From assembly GCF_910596095.1 (NCBI RefSeq), contig NC_056546.1:20612425-20676424 (forward strand): a stretch of 64,000 nt of DNA, given 5' to 3'. How positions within the stretch are numbered: the stretch's first letter is position 1; each line of letters opens with the position of its first letter. This document shows, piece by piece, positions 32,996-46,700 of the stretch. Source of the stretch: Thunnus maccoyii (taxonomy: Eukaryota > Chordata > Actinopteri > Scombriformes > Scombridae). A program made the translations under genes and the position numbers. The notes below the pieces were generated by a model that saw only the letters and a program-made list of their open reading frames with translations, did not search any database and was not told the DNA's origin.

Positions 32996-35026
32996 AAAAA
33001 TCTCATAACTAGACAACATCTACATTTCTTAAACAGACTAAAAAAGACCAACACTTCAGGTTTTCTCTGGTAAAATTACAAATATTTCTGAATAATATCC
33101 AAGTCTGAAATCAATAAATGATTTTTAAAATGTGCAACATAAAAAGTGTTTAACTAATTGCAATAAAATATCATTTATAACATCAAGCTGACAAAATACA
33201 CTATCATGCACTATCATCCACTTTGTAGTGGTAATTAATAAAATGAATCTAATCTCCAGATATCACATGTAGATAATTATACACACATCAGAGCCACCAC
33301 CTTTGACTGTTTGCTGTCTTAGAGCTATTAATGCTGTATGTTGTTGTGGACTGTGTGGAAAATAAGTTATCATATCAGCAAATTTATCTTATTATGTTTT
33401 CTTTTTCTTCACAGTAATAGACATGCTGAGTATTGTGTCTTTTGGAAAATATCCCATTTAATAATCTGATGAAAAGCACATTAAAGTGTAAAGGTTGTTA
33501 ATTCACGAATGATTTATTAAAACCAATAAGAATTTAAAAATTCAAACTAACTGTAAATATTTCCTGTTCATTTAGAAAGATTAAAGAATAATTTTATACA
33601 ATACGGTACCATTGTGTGTACTTATGTACAACACGTTGAAAAATGTGGGTTACCCATCACATTTACCAGCAGAGGGCATCATAAGACAGTATAGTCAGCA
33701 GTGTGTTACTGCACCTCTCTGGGAAATGGAAATAGTTCCAGTACCTGTAAGAAGAACACAGACTAAACCAGTATGTAGGTTTTTCAAACATGACACCAGG
33801 TGACTTTATGTCTTTGACTGGAATGAAAACCTGCTGTCTCTTGGCCCTCCACGACACATGAGTGAACACCACTGGATTAAACTAATAATTATGAAGTGAG
33901 TCATTGTCCAAATCCGACTCACAGCTGCTGAACTGCTGTTTCCTCCTGAAAAACAACAGAACTAATTGAGCAATTTCAATCTGCACTACTAATACACTCA
34001 GAAATTATTTTTTCACCCTAAAATGAAATACACCCTCCTCATACTTAGTCTGCATATTATGACACTGAACACTGATTAGATTATTTTGTAATTAATGCCC
34101 ATTATCTCATTTAGGTTTGTTGTTGTATATTTTCATAAAAGGGTTTAGTACATTTTATTGTGAACCCTGATGCTGGATGTCTCAATGCATATAGTCACAT
34201 ATCATTTTCTGCTGAGGAGAACTCAAATAATTACTTTTATCTTCTAATAATGCAGAAGAATATGTGTTGGAAATGCTGTACATCATGTATGTGTATGCAT
34301 GTACTGGCATCACATCTACTGTAGTACGATCTTGAGACTATTTTAGAAGAATAATATTCTCACTGCCAATTCATTCACCAAAAACTAACAAAAAACATCC
34401 TGTGCAGAGGTGAGTCAGCTTTTGTACCAACATTTCATTCCTTATAAAAGGTTCAGTTAACTTGCACACTGAAGGGAAGCATATCAGTCCTCAATTAACA
34501 GTGCATCTAATGAAACAGGTGCAAAGTGTTGCCTGCCATTAAGACCATACTGCAGTGCACACTCACTGCAGATGACTCACTGGGGCATTTGTTCTCGATG
34601 TAATTTGATGAATCCCCACATATCTTGCACTCATAAAAAAACTGAGATTAGAATGCTTGATCTAAATGCCTCGAGTCAATCCTTAAAGGCCACTATTAGT
34701 GTCTCTAAAACCTTGTTAATTTGAACACTGGACAGACTGCCAGTTAAAAGCTTTCAAAGCTAAATGGACCTAAAGGGAATTTTCCAATGAAGTGTGAGGA
34801 AAAGAGGGATGGGTTGAGTAGCTCTGCATTTTCTGTGAAAATGGGGTGTAATTGATAAAAGCACGGATGCCATTTAACAGTAATTTTGTCCTGCCAAGGA
34901 GCTCACAAGAAGCCTGTAATTTGGTATGTGGATTTTATGGAAACGGCTCCCAGATTGTTTGGCTTTGCAATGACAAAGTTTTAATTCAAGACCAACAAAA
35001 CACACAGACTCTGTCTTTAAACTAAG
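32996..35026. other. Intergenic DNA between slc29a3 and unc5b
   Basis: No coding sequence. 33666-33679 is a strong CTCF-like match. About 34470-34985 is low in repeats with several TAATT/ATTA homeodomain-like cores and could be a conserved enhancer. Confidence 0.45.
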
Positions 35027-35803
35027 AAATATAATTTATTGCATAAAAATTATATTTAGTTACAGGTAAGAAGGCTAGACGTTTATTTACAATTGGTACT
35101 TTACAGAGATAAAATAATGTCACTGAATCCATTTTGTTTTTTTTGTAAAAATGTCTGACTTCTTGAACAAAGGCTTAATTTTTCTCTTTGATTGGAGCAA
35201 GGTAGAATCCAGTCCAGCTCCAGCATGAATTATCCCGAGCTATGGCCAAAGATCCAAAAGATACTCAAGAAATCTGGACGAATGAACACTGTAGTCTACA
35301 GCTAGCCAGTCTGTAACAAGATTTGAGGAAAGAGAATAGTCCTGCAGTGTTCAGGGATCCAAAGTACTGAACCGGTCATGTTCAGATATTTCCTCATGGG
35401 CAAAGACCTGCAGGGCACGAGTTCATGATGCTAGTCACAACTTGTATTATAACCAATGCACCACATTTTTGTTTTGTTTTCCCACATGTGCTTTTTCAGT
35501 AGTAGCTTCCTCGGTCAGTGATCCATTTCTTCCGATCCAGGTGGAGAATTCCCACAAATACTACCATCACAAAAAAAAAATGTTTAACTACTCTTAAACC
35601 ACTTTTAGGATACAAAATCAAAACCCTGTCAATGCCCAGATCTGAAAAAATAGAATTACTCTTCCAGAAAACAAAAGAAGTCAAAATGCTTTTCTTTTCT
35701 TTTGTACTTGCATAGCACTTACAAAGAGAAATGACAGATCTTAAGCGTGCGCACCACAGACTGTATGTGCACACCCGCCTGCCCAAACATACCCACTCAC
35801 ACA

Positions 35804-35838
<35 letters not shown>

Positions 35839-37706
35839 TTAAATTTCAGTTCATTCACACAAAACAGTGACATGACTCACTGCTGAGGAGGAGGGATACT
35901 GCCTGTGTTTTGGTTTAGTGGTTTTAAAGATATGAACACTTTTTTTTGCTTTGAGGGAGAAAATAAGACTAAAGTAATGACAATGTTTGATTTCAGCATT
36001 TCAATTCCCGTCTAACAATAACTGACAGAACAGTATTGATGATGCAAATAGCTTGAGGACCCTGACCACAAAGCAGGCGGCTTAGTAAAAAGGTTAACAA
36101 TATGTTAATGTCAAATTGAGAGAGGGGAGACGTAATGAGTTACGGGGCGATGGATGGACAGATGGACAGATAGATAAGTGGTGGGGAGAATAGACTGAAA
36201 CATAATGCAGTTAGTGTTGAGGTAAATGTTATGGTCCCTTGCTGCCTATTCAAGAAGGCTAATCTATTCTGCAATATTCGTCTCTGAACAAGTAGAAACC
36301 GCCCTCAGTTACAGCAAAGCAAAATGCCTACGAAATACAGCGTACAGTATATTCACCTGGACATCTGACCACCTCTAATCATGTTTTACAGATTATATTT
36401 TACACTTTGAATAGATACACAATATTAAAAAGAACAAATAAGCATGGTTCTGTTATTCACAACTGAGACATCCACTGTGCGCCTAACTCTCCCAATTGGC
36501 CTGCTCTACTAGAATCAAAAATAGTACACAGCAGCTCAGAAGCCTTCACAAGCATAAATGATAAAACAGGTTCTATATGATCATAACAACAATGACAATG
36601 AAAGAAAAAAAACAAAAAAACAACAACAAACAATCCACAAATATGGATAATAACTTAAAGAGCGTTCCCCAAAGGAAACTTTTAAGGGATGACGAGAAAG
36701 CTCTCCTGTAGTTTATTCTCGACAGATCGGGGGACTGTGGCGGAGCGATAGAGGAATGCGAGGAGAGATGAAAGTGAAACACCCCTGTGAGTCGGAATGA
36801 TATACCAAGGCTTTGAGGCATTTGTTGGTACAATATAAAGAGTCAATCGGTCTAGTTATCTGCCAATTCTGAGACAATCTTCAAAATCCACCCTCCTACC
36901 ACAAAGAAGAGGCAGCTTTTATTTTTCAGCCCAAAGCGATATGCTCAAGCCCTCAAATCTTGAGAGATGGGTCCTCATTTGATTTGTCTGCAGTCAAAGC
37001 AGTAAGACAAGAAATTCTAGCCTGTCTGATTCAGAGCCCATTAAAGACCGGTTTGTCCACATGCGTTTTGGAGTGTGTCTGTAGCCTGAGGAGGTTGCAG
37101 ACAGGTCGCTGCTGCCTGTCATTCACTGCACACGCAGAATGACAATGGAGATTTTGAGAAATGATGCTGCGGCGAGAAAACAAAAGCCCCTGCCATGAGG
37201 TGTGATGGTGTTTAATCATGCACTTTCATGCTGCTACTGGAACATGTGTAACCTCACATTAGCGTTTTTGTGTTTGTGTTATTGTGCGTGCTTTAGTGGG
37301 ATAAATACTTTTTTTTTTGTTTATCCCAAAGCATTTTTATTTATATACAAGAATATAGTCATTTTCAATCTTTGAAGGAGATAGTCAACACCACATGACA
37401 GATGACTTTACACCTATTTTACGCCTTCGTACCTTCAAATTGGTTTCACATCTTTCAGATGCAGAATTGCTTCAGAGGCTTCAAGCTGAACCAGGTTAGC
37501 AGTTATCATAGGATGGCCCGCATGGGAATGAGTTATGGTGGATATGTAGCTACAGCAGCTGATCAGAGGCCAGTGAAAAGGGTGATGAAGCAGAGGTAAT
37601 ACAGTACGTGTGAAGGAACCAGAATGCTTTGTGCCGGGGTGTGCATATTCATAGGCAGGTATTCATATTTTTTTCTGTCTTGCTCGCTCTCTTGTTCCTT
37701 GACCAA
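35027..37706 (-). other. Presumed unc5b 3' UTR
   Basis: Minus-strand AATAAA signals occur near 37337, 36918, 36711 and 35035. The last is the most distal and would give a ~2.7 kb 3' UTR. A (CA)n run lies at 35798-35838. No ORF of note. Confidence 0.45.
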
Positions 37707-40700
37707 TCAACAATCCCCATCTGTTGTCATGACAACTAGCACCTCACTTTTGCCCATCTCTTCCAGCGCGGTCGCCAGAGAGACCAGGTCTGCATCACCT
37801 TGGTGACAAGCTTCCCATAAGTCCAGTAGAACACCTGTGGGGCTGGGCTTTGTTGCAAAGTAGTTCAAGTACCTGAGGAAAAGAAAGAGCAGGCAAACTG
37901 TAAGAGGAGCAGCTCGTCGTAAAAGCAGCACACCAGTGGCTATTTGATTACAAACATTTCTAAATGACCAATACTGTATATTACAAATACTGCTGGTTAG
38001 ATTTATTTGGATAGCGATGTTCAACTAGCAATCATATTTCACACTGATAGATTAGCTAGTTAGCCACATAAAACATACCATGAAATAATGTCTGAAATTT
38101 AGTTTAGCAATGTACAACATGCATGACTGAATCGTATTCTTGGGATTATTATTCAAGTGTTGTTTTGCAGATTATAATGAGTATGACCAAGATAACTTAA
38201 CCTAAGTGAGCACATTTTGTATCATAATCTCATATATCTGCCTTCAAAAAATTAATGTCTACATGCCACCTTTTACACATTTCTGAGTTATTATTTTACA
38301 CTCAAACTAGGAACCTGGGTATCAACACTGGACTCACTAAACACCACTAAAGCGTGACTAAGCTGCCTTTCACACATAAACCTGTGAGGGAGATCTGACC
38401 TATCAAAGCCTAGACTGCGTGCCAGCAGTCTCCAGTCACACCCGCGAGCGCTGGGTGCATCCAAACTGGCACAGATCTTCTGGCGGATGGAGTCAGGCAA
38501 GCGAAAGGCATAGGGTCCAACTTGAGATGAAGGCAGGCAGGTGCCTCCCGAGGGGAGGGGCGAGTGTGGTGGTAGAGTCTGGATTGACAGAGAAGGTGAG
38601 AAGCGTTGAGTCCAAATTTGGTGTTTTTCATGGCAATATTATCTACGTCAGCACAAGCCTTAGTTTTACTGTCAGTATTACCTCCTGGATGTCTGTGTGT
38701 AGCTGAAATATCTGTCCTTCCCCTTCCACCTGTCGGACACAGATCTTACAGGTGAGCTGTGACACAGCCAGGCTGCCTCTCTCCAGGCTGAAGGTGCAGT
38801 GGAGGGGTCTCTGACTGCCGCTCCAAATGTGATAGAAGGGGATCTCCTGTTAACAAAAAAAAAAATCATAAAATGGTTAAAAAGAGAGCTGAAAAAATGT
38901 TCTCTTACTGTGATTAAAGTGGTTTTGTCCTGAGAAGCATAATCAGGAAGGATCTTGAACACAGTTTCCATTCAAAGAGTGTGCAGTATGCTTTATTTTC
39001 ATATGGAGTGTTTCTACCAACTGGGTCTCCGTGTGTCAGTGCACAATTTATTTCTAAAGCGTACTGTCCATAAATTAGGGCCACAATCAGATTTCCTGTT
39101 TGTTTATTCAGAGTGGGTTCAGACTGCAATCTCTTTGCTGCCGCCAAGAGAATGCATCAGAGAGTTTGGATGTTCATAACAGCAGTGAATTGTTTAAAGT
39201 CCCATTGCTGTATTTTCTGAGAAAATAGATATTCTGCTAAAGTGAAATCAGGAGTTTGTTAGACCAAAGTTTATGCTTATTAGTTATTGCTTGTTATTTT
39301 CAAAGTAACACTGACGATCAATAAGTATTTCGTTTTATCTGCTTTATTCAAGCTACTGCTGATTTGTGCTCTACTAAAAGTGAGGCAGACTACACAGACG
39401 ATAATGCTGCACACACGCCTACATCTCTAAACCCTAGGATCTTATATCTGTATTTTGAGCGTCTCACCTGGTACTTCGCCAGCAGTTTGCTTCTCCAGTG
39501 AGTGTGAGGAATGTCGTGGATGGACAGACGCAGGTTGTGGTAGCTGTCTTTGAAGAGCAGTGGCTTGGGGTCCTCCAGCAAGACTCCACCTAGACTCCTT
39601 TCCAAATCCAGCACCTCCTGCACAGACGCACGGAGAAGAACAGATTTATTTCATCATTTATAATCATTTACAATTCAAAAACAACTTTTATTCTTTAAAA
39701 AAAAGCTTCATTAAAATGCGTCGTGTGGTCGGCGTCTCGAGATGGAGATGTGTTAGAACTAACAGTTTGAAAGGTGTTTGAACTTTAGCAGCCAGAAATC
39801 ATGTAATGTGATGCCAGTAAACTGCACACAGCACGCTCATGTTTACCAGCCCGGCTGCTCTGTGAACACTTTACACAAAAGGGATTGTGTGAGAGAGAAA
39901 ATATTTAACATCAGTGAGTCTCTGGATGGAGTGCTCATTTGCTGGTTGTATTGTGCTGTAATATTTTGAGTCATTTCTTCCAGTGAGACAGGAAATGTCA
40001 ATATTTGTTACTGGAATTTAATTTGGCCAAGAAGGGTGCATCTGCAGTTTAGAGGCGATGGGACTCAGTCACCCAAAGCCTTGTGCAGACTTAAGTAAAT
40101 TACCTGTACTGTACTTCTTGACACTATAAATATGACTGCCAGATTGACACAACAAAGACATATATCAAACACACAAAGAAAGGGAAAAGCAAGAAAGGCA
40201 ACAGAGCTGAAAATAGCAACAGAACAGCATGAGGAAGATTGGCAACCAGCTGGACAAACAGACTGATTGTGAACATCTACACTCATACAGGCAAAAGAGA
40301 TTGACGAACACACAAGCAGCACCTTGAGTGCATGCGGAGTGTCGTGGATGCAGTAAATACGGAGGCTGTAGTCCAGGGAGAGGCAGGGCGCTCGGGGGGC
40401 AAACAATGCCAGCTGCAGGCGCTTGCAGGCAGGTTGTGGAGGGCAGGATTGGCCCACCAGGCCATAGGTTCCCAGCTGCTCCATGAGAACATGACAACAC
40501 TCCTCCTCCAGCTGCAGGTAGCACGGAGATGACAAAGTCTCTTCTCCCACTGTCAGCACCTCCTGAAAAAAAGGTTGAAGTCAGGTTCAACGCTGCCACA
40601 CATCGGACAACAGGATATCCATTATTTGAGACCAGTGAGAGGCTGTCTCACCTCCCATGCGCCCTGATGGGTCTGTGTCTTGAGTGTGAGTGTCCAGTCA

Positions 40701-43700
40701 GGTGTAGGTGTGTCTAGCTGGGCACAGTGGGGCAATGTAAGGACAACAGGACGATTCAGCAGCATGCCGGATGGGCCACAGCTCACCACAGGACTTAGCA
40801 CGGTCTGACTGCCCTCAGAGGGTAGCCTGTAAATTTCACACACACAGGGAGAATCTTGTATTTGCAACAGTTGCCAAAACATCACATTTCATTTATAAAA
40901 GAACACTGTGGCCATGACACAGTTTGAAACAAGCTTGTATTTACGTATCTGAAGCAAAATGAATATCAAACATTCGGAAAATTGGCAAGAAATTAATCCA
41001 CTCAGATTTTAGTATAAAATTGAAACAAGTTGATCATTTTTTATCCATGGAAAAAGTGACAGCACTTCCAAATAAACTTCACAGGTAGGTGGTTCACAAT
41101 AGGCGGGCTTTGCATGTGAAAAATTCTGATTGAGGTGAGAGTGAGGTCTATTCTGCCTCGTGGTTGCAAAGAAGATGAGTGAAACAGAGGAGTACTCACG
41201 TTGTTTTGTCCCACTTGTTGATGATGAGGTACATCTCATAGAACTTCCCCTGGGGGATGGTGCCAGGTGGGACCAACAGACTCACACCTGAGGGAGAAGG
41301 GATCATATTTTATCTTGTCTTATCTATGATTCACTGATAATGTAATTGGTTCACACTGGGTCACATCTTGATGCCAAGCATGAAAAGAAAATTGCGTTTT
41401 GTAGAGTTTCTTATTACCTGTGTTTGGGATGGTGAGGCGTCCTCCCAGATTTCCCAGGGTGGCGCTGGTGCTCAGCCCAGGCTCTCTGGACAGGGTGTGG
41501 CTGTGGTAATCTCGCTCTCTACCCACAGTACCCACCGACTTCAGGCTGAGGATCTCCCCGTCGACCATGCACATGTCAGCGGGGAGCTCCAGAGAGGAAA
41601 GAGTGGAGGAGTTGTACACCTTGATTTTGAGACTGGGCAGGGGGTCCAGCAGGGGAGAGGTGGTCATTGGGATTTTATGGGGGCTGTCATTGACCCCCTG
41701 CTGCAGGGAGAAGAGAGGGCCACGGAAGGCCCCCGCTGTTGCTGTCAGATCCGGAGGAGCTGAGGGATTCAGAGGGTGAGGGTTATCTGTGGACGCAGGA
41801 GAAGAGAGGAGCTCTCTTATCACCAGAAATGACACAGGCCAGGCTGAGAGTGCTAAAAGTGATGCGAGTGAAATTGATTAATGTTGCTAATTAATATTTG
41901 ATTGCAAGAACAAGAGAAGGGATACCATGACAAATGCTCAAAATGTAAAAAATTGTAATGCAGTAAAGAATGGAGAATTGACAGTGCGAGAGGAGATAAT
42001 GGTAAAAAAATAATTTATGGGATGATATAAATAGCAGCGTGATAATGAAATGAATTGTGAAGACGTGCTTCTATAAGGATGAGTAAAAACAAGAATATTT
42101 GTGAAAATATACACAAAATGTTAAACAGGGGAATTGTGTGTGAGTGTGTACTGTATGATGTGCGTGTGTGTGACTGGGCGTATGTGAGACTATGTGTGTG
42201 AACTCACCCTGTCTGGGAGGCTTGTAGTTGCCAGGGTGGAAGGCAGCGGTGAGAGCTGACGAAGAATCGGTGATGTCTCCGTGGAGATGGCGGCATCTGC
42301 GGCAATATGCCAGCACACCCACACATAGCACCAGTATCACACACAGCAGCAAGGCCCCCACCAGACCAGCGTAGACTGCTACACCCATACCTGGAGCCAG
42401 CGCTGCAAGAGGGACAGAAGGACAGACTGTCAAGACATCATAATGAGACACGAGTGAAAACACACAGATACAAATGAAAGGAAAACACAAGAGGGGAGAA
42501 AATGTAGTTTTTTAGATATCTGATTTTTTATTCTTTTCTGTTGTAGCTAAGTAGTCTAAATGATTGTTGAGTGGATTAGTTAATTAATGGATTAGTCAAT
42601 CATCAGAATGTCAATCAACAGCAATTTTTTAAATTGATTAATCCTTTCAAAGTCATTTGTCAATTCAAAGATGTGAAAATATCACCGGTCTCAGCTTCTA
42701 AAAAGTGAGGTTTTGCTGTTTTTTTCTCTTTTAAATCTTTGTAATTGCATGTTTGGGAATTTGACTGTTAATTGGACAAAACAAGCAATCTGAGGATGTG
42801 ACCTCGGACTCTAGGAAATTATGACAGGCCCTTTTTTCTCTATTTATTCTAATACTGACATTTTATAAAGTACATGACCGATAAAATCAACAGATTAATT
42901 GATAATGAAAATAATAAATGGTTGCAGCCCTTTTTTTTTTGCTTGAGCAGCCATAGTTGAAATTAAAATCTTCAAGGGTAGGTTCACATTTTTTCATGTC
43001 TATCTTATCACAATGCTGACACGCCTTTATGTACATTGAAGGAGCTGTTGGTCGCTGTACTTGTCCCCCGTCCATACTGTGCTTGAAGAGATCCCTCCCT
43101 GATGCGCTTCCAGTTTAACATATGGAGAACAAAATCCACAGTCCTCATTTTTTGTAAAAATACATTCCAAAATTCAGCTGAAGCTAATATGAGCCTTCAG
43201 CAGTCTGAGTAAATCAAATCAACCATGTATCTTATTAGGCGGATCAGGTACGATGTGACAGTTTCTTTGTCAATGTCATAAAATTCACAGTTTTTGCTAT
43301 GAGTGACATTAATTCAGTCATGGCAAGTCGTTGACTGAGTTACCCTGGAATCATGTTAGTTAACATAAAAATAAGGATCCAAATGAGTTTCATGCAGTAA
43401 CCTATATAGTATTTAAAGCTGGGAAAGAAAGCACTGGCCAATCAGTATCTGAGGTATTAGAACTGGTATCAGGAGAGAAAAAGTTGGATCAGTGCATCCC
43501 TGGAAAATGTTTAATTTGTGTGACTAAGTCAGTCAGCTGAAGTCTCATTTTAGCATCAGTGTACTGTGGATTTAGTTCTTCATCTGTTACATGGGAATCT
43601 CATTAGGGATGGGATCACTTCACAGCCAGTATGGAGAGAAGGAATGATCCTGTATGTACATATGGGCATACAGTATGTAAAAATGTGAACCTATTCTTCT

Positions 43701-46700
43701 TCTTTTACTCTGGCAGTATACCTGCTATGATGTACCCAGCGTCCAGTTTGATTCTAGCGAAAGCTGTATCTTTTTTTGTTAAAGATCATCCGAGCAACAT
43801 TGGAAACTAGCTCCAACTAGCCCGCAGGAGGTACATCTGACACCAAAAAGCAGCATGGGTGGAAGTAGGGTGAGGAGGGTAGTTGGCCTTAACTTCACCT
43901 GCTCCCTGTTGGCTCCCTCTCTTTTTTCCTGCTGGGTGATTGGTTGTGACTGGTCAGCAGGCCCACCACAGCCTGTTTAGCTGTGACTCCCCAACACTAG
44001 CAGAGCCAGACCCAACTCAGACACGTGAGCCAGTCACACCACAGCAGAAAAGAGGAGAAGACAAGGAGTGAAGTTGGCGGGAGACAAAAATGAGCAAAAA
44101 AAAAAAAAAAAAAAAAAAAAGGAGTAGACAGGCTGGATAAACCGAGGAGAGAGCTAGAGGAGAGGCAATTTGGCAAAAGGGATGGGAATGATTTAGATAA
44201 GGTTGTGATTTGTTGAGAGGACAGAGGGATTATAAGTGTGGTGAGGAGGAGAGAGGCGATAAGGATAGCAGTGCTTGAGTTAAAGGCCCATGTTAAAAGA
44301 GGAGAAGAGAGCAGGGAAGAAGTTGGAGGAAACCACAGACGCTACAGAGAAGCAGTAAGAGTAGAAGGAAGTGTGGAGGAGAGGAAAAGCCGGAGGCAGA
44401 CGGGCTGGCAGAGGAGAGCTCCCATGCTCACGTGGCGCGATGGAACCGAATCCGACAGCCGTCCGCACTTATTACCAGAAACGGAACAATAGCGAATTAG
44501 GTGCATTACCGTGGCTGCTCTCCCCTGAGCCCACGTCACATTAAGCTAGAGGAATTACCATCACTTCAAATGTAAACTATATCACAGATTAACTGAAAGT
44601 CAGACAGAACTGTTTTTCTCCAGGAAGTGCTATACTTTCACCTCATAGCCTATAGATCAAAGTGTCTCAGCTTAGAGCCATGTCATTTTGCTCCCTCTGT
44701 CAACAGAGCTTTCAGATTTTCCCCTCTGCCATGTTGAGTTATAGTGAAATGAATAGTTTTGGGGCATTTTGCCTAATTATACCATAATTTATTAATCAGT
44801 TTGTTGTAATTGTATCTTCTTTTTTTCTATCCACAGTTGAAGCAAGCTGCTATGTAAATGGTACGATGTGCTAACAAGGAGCCAGCTCGGAAACCTATGC
44901 TACGCTTAGTCAACAGACTAGACAAGACGGGATAACAACATTCATAAGCAGGCCGGACAAGAAGGTGAGGCATGTCTTCACTGAACTCGATCTGAGATGA
45001 CAACAAAGTGCGGATAGACAGGCTCACCACAAAACGCTGCACGCACTCAGCTCCACATGCTAACACAGATGTTAGGACTCCTAACCTGTATGCACGCACA
45101 GGCAGGCACACACGCACACGTACTGTACAAACACAGACAGTATGAGAGAGGGAAACAGTGAGCAGTAGGAGGGTGAAGTCATGGGAAGGTGAACTTACGA
45201 TGGCTTGCATGTTCAATAGAAATCTTTTTATCTGTTTGAACAGGAGAAAAAACAAGAGAAGAAAGAAAAAAAAAACACAACATAAAAATGGATGGACTTA
45301 GTCGTTATGCAAATGAAAGATACAATAACATAATACAAAGAAGAAACAGGAAAGTAAACAATAGCTCATCAATATGAAAATAGAAATGTAAACATAAAAG
45401 GCATACTGCAAGCAAGAAAATATCTAAAGAAAATAACCTTTTCTACAAGTGTGTGAGAATGGCCAGCACTGGAGCATGAATGTGTAAGCTCAGCATAATT
45501 GTTTATATAATGTACATAGAAAAATGACAATAAAAGCTGATTAGAAAATGGCTGAAAGAGATTATTATCATTTAGATGAGAGTGGCAGAAATAACGATGG
45601 TTTTGAAAATGAGCAAGGATGGTGGTGTTGTGCGGTACACGGAGGAGACAATGTAAATTGAAACCATGTTGTCAGTGCCACTAACATCGCTGTATACCCC
45701 CCACAGGGTATGTTATCACTTCCATCCTATGATGAAAAAAAAAAACAAAACACCTCCATCCTGACGGGAACAGTCTTTTCCAAGATAACACCGATATGAA
45801 TCATCACCAATATGAATCATCACTGAGCGAGTAATTCTGACGAATGTCGGATTGTGTCGCTTACTAGATCTCAAACCAAATAACCTTCTCTCCCACGCAT
45901 CATCAAAACAAATAGGTTCCCCCGACTCTCCCATTCATCCAACATCAATTAAAAACTACCAATATGCAGTGAAGATGATGGCTTGTGGTGTCTCAAAGCA
46001 TTTTACATTTATGACCTGGTGTATTTAGCTTATGAGACATTAGAGTGAGCTTCTGTTTGATTGTCTGAAGCAAAGAATGCAATGATTCAATGTCACTGGG
46101 ACAATTCTTCACAACAAAATATTCATATTAACGTGCTGAGAAAAAAAATAAGGCAGTCAGTAACCTGTAGTTTGCCAAGTGACACATTTACTGATTTTTT
46201 TTACAGTGCAGTGCTTCCCATCTTCCCCCTCGTGTCACTTGAGTGCATGTTTTCCCGACGACCTCCTGAGAATGCTCTGCTCTGTGCAGCCAAATCAGAA
46301 AGTGTATTTGTCTAATCTGGCCGCTCCATGGAAGCCTGTTTATGTCAAGACTCGTGTGTACGTCAGATAGAGTTGAAGCACAGTGTTGCTCCGAGTGTGC
46401 ATATGATCCCCCCCCCCCGTTGCACGTGCAGGAGGTTTAGGAGGTTCGTCTGCATGCTCAGGCGTGTTGGTTTGTGTCTTGTGTGTGTGTATGTCATTTT
46501 AAGTGTGCACTTGAATGTATCTCACCGCCTCTGTGGATGTGCGTCTCTAAGACTCTAATGCGCTGTCAGCTGGATTCTTCCCAGCTCATCACGGGCTGCA
46601 CATTGGGTGTCAGTGTGAGTCTGACTCACTCTCATATGCTCAATTTTTCGACTTGGCTGTGTCATGCTCGCTTCCCACTCCACGCATTCCGTCTCTCTTT

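Noticed and set aside
35496-35873. 125-codon cysteine-rich ORF
   Set aside because: Translation of a CA/GT microsatellite; similar false ORFs occur at 48405, 58844-59213 and 60183-60627.
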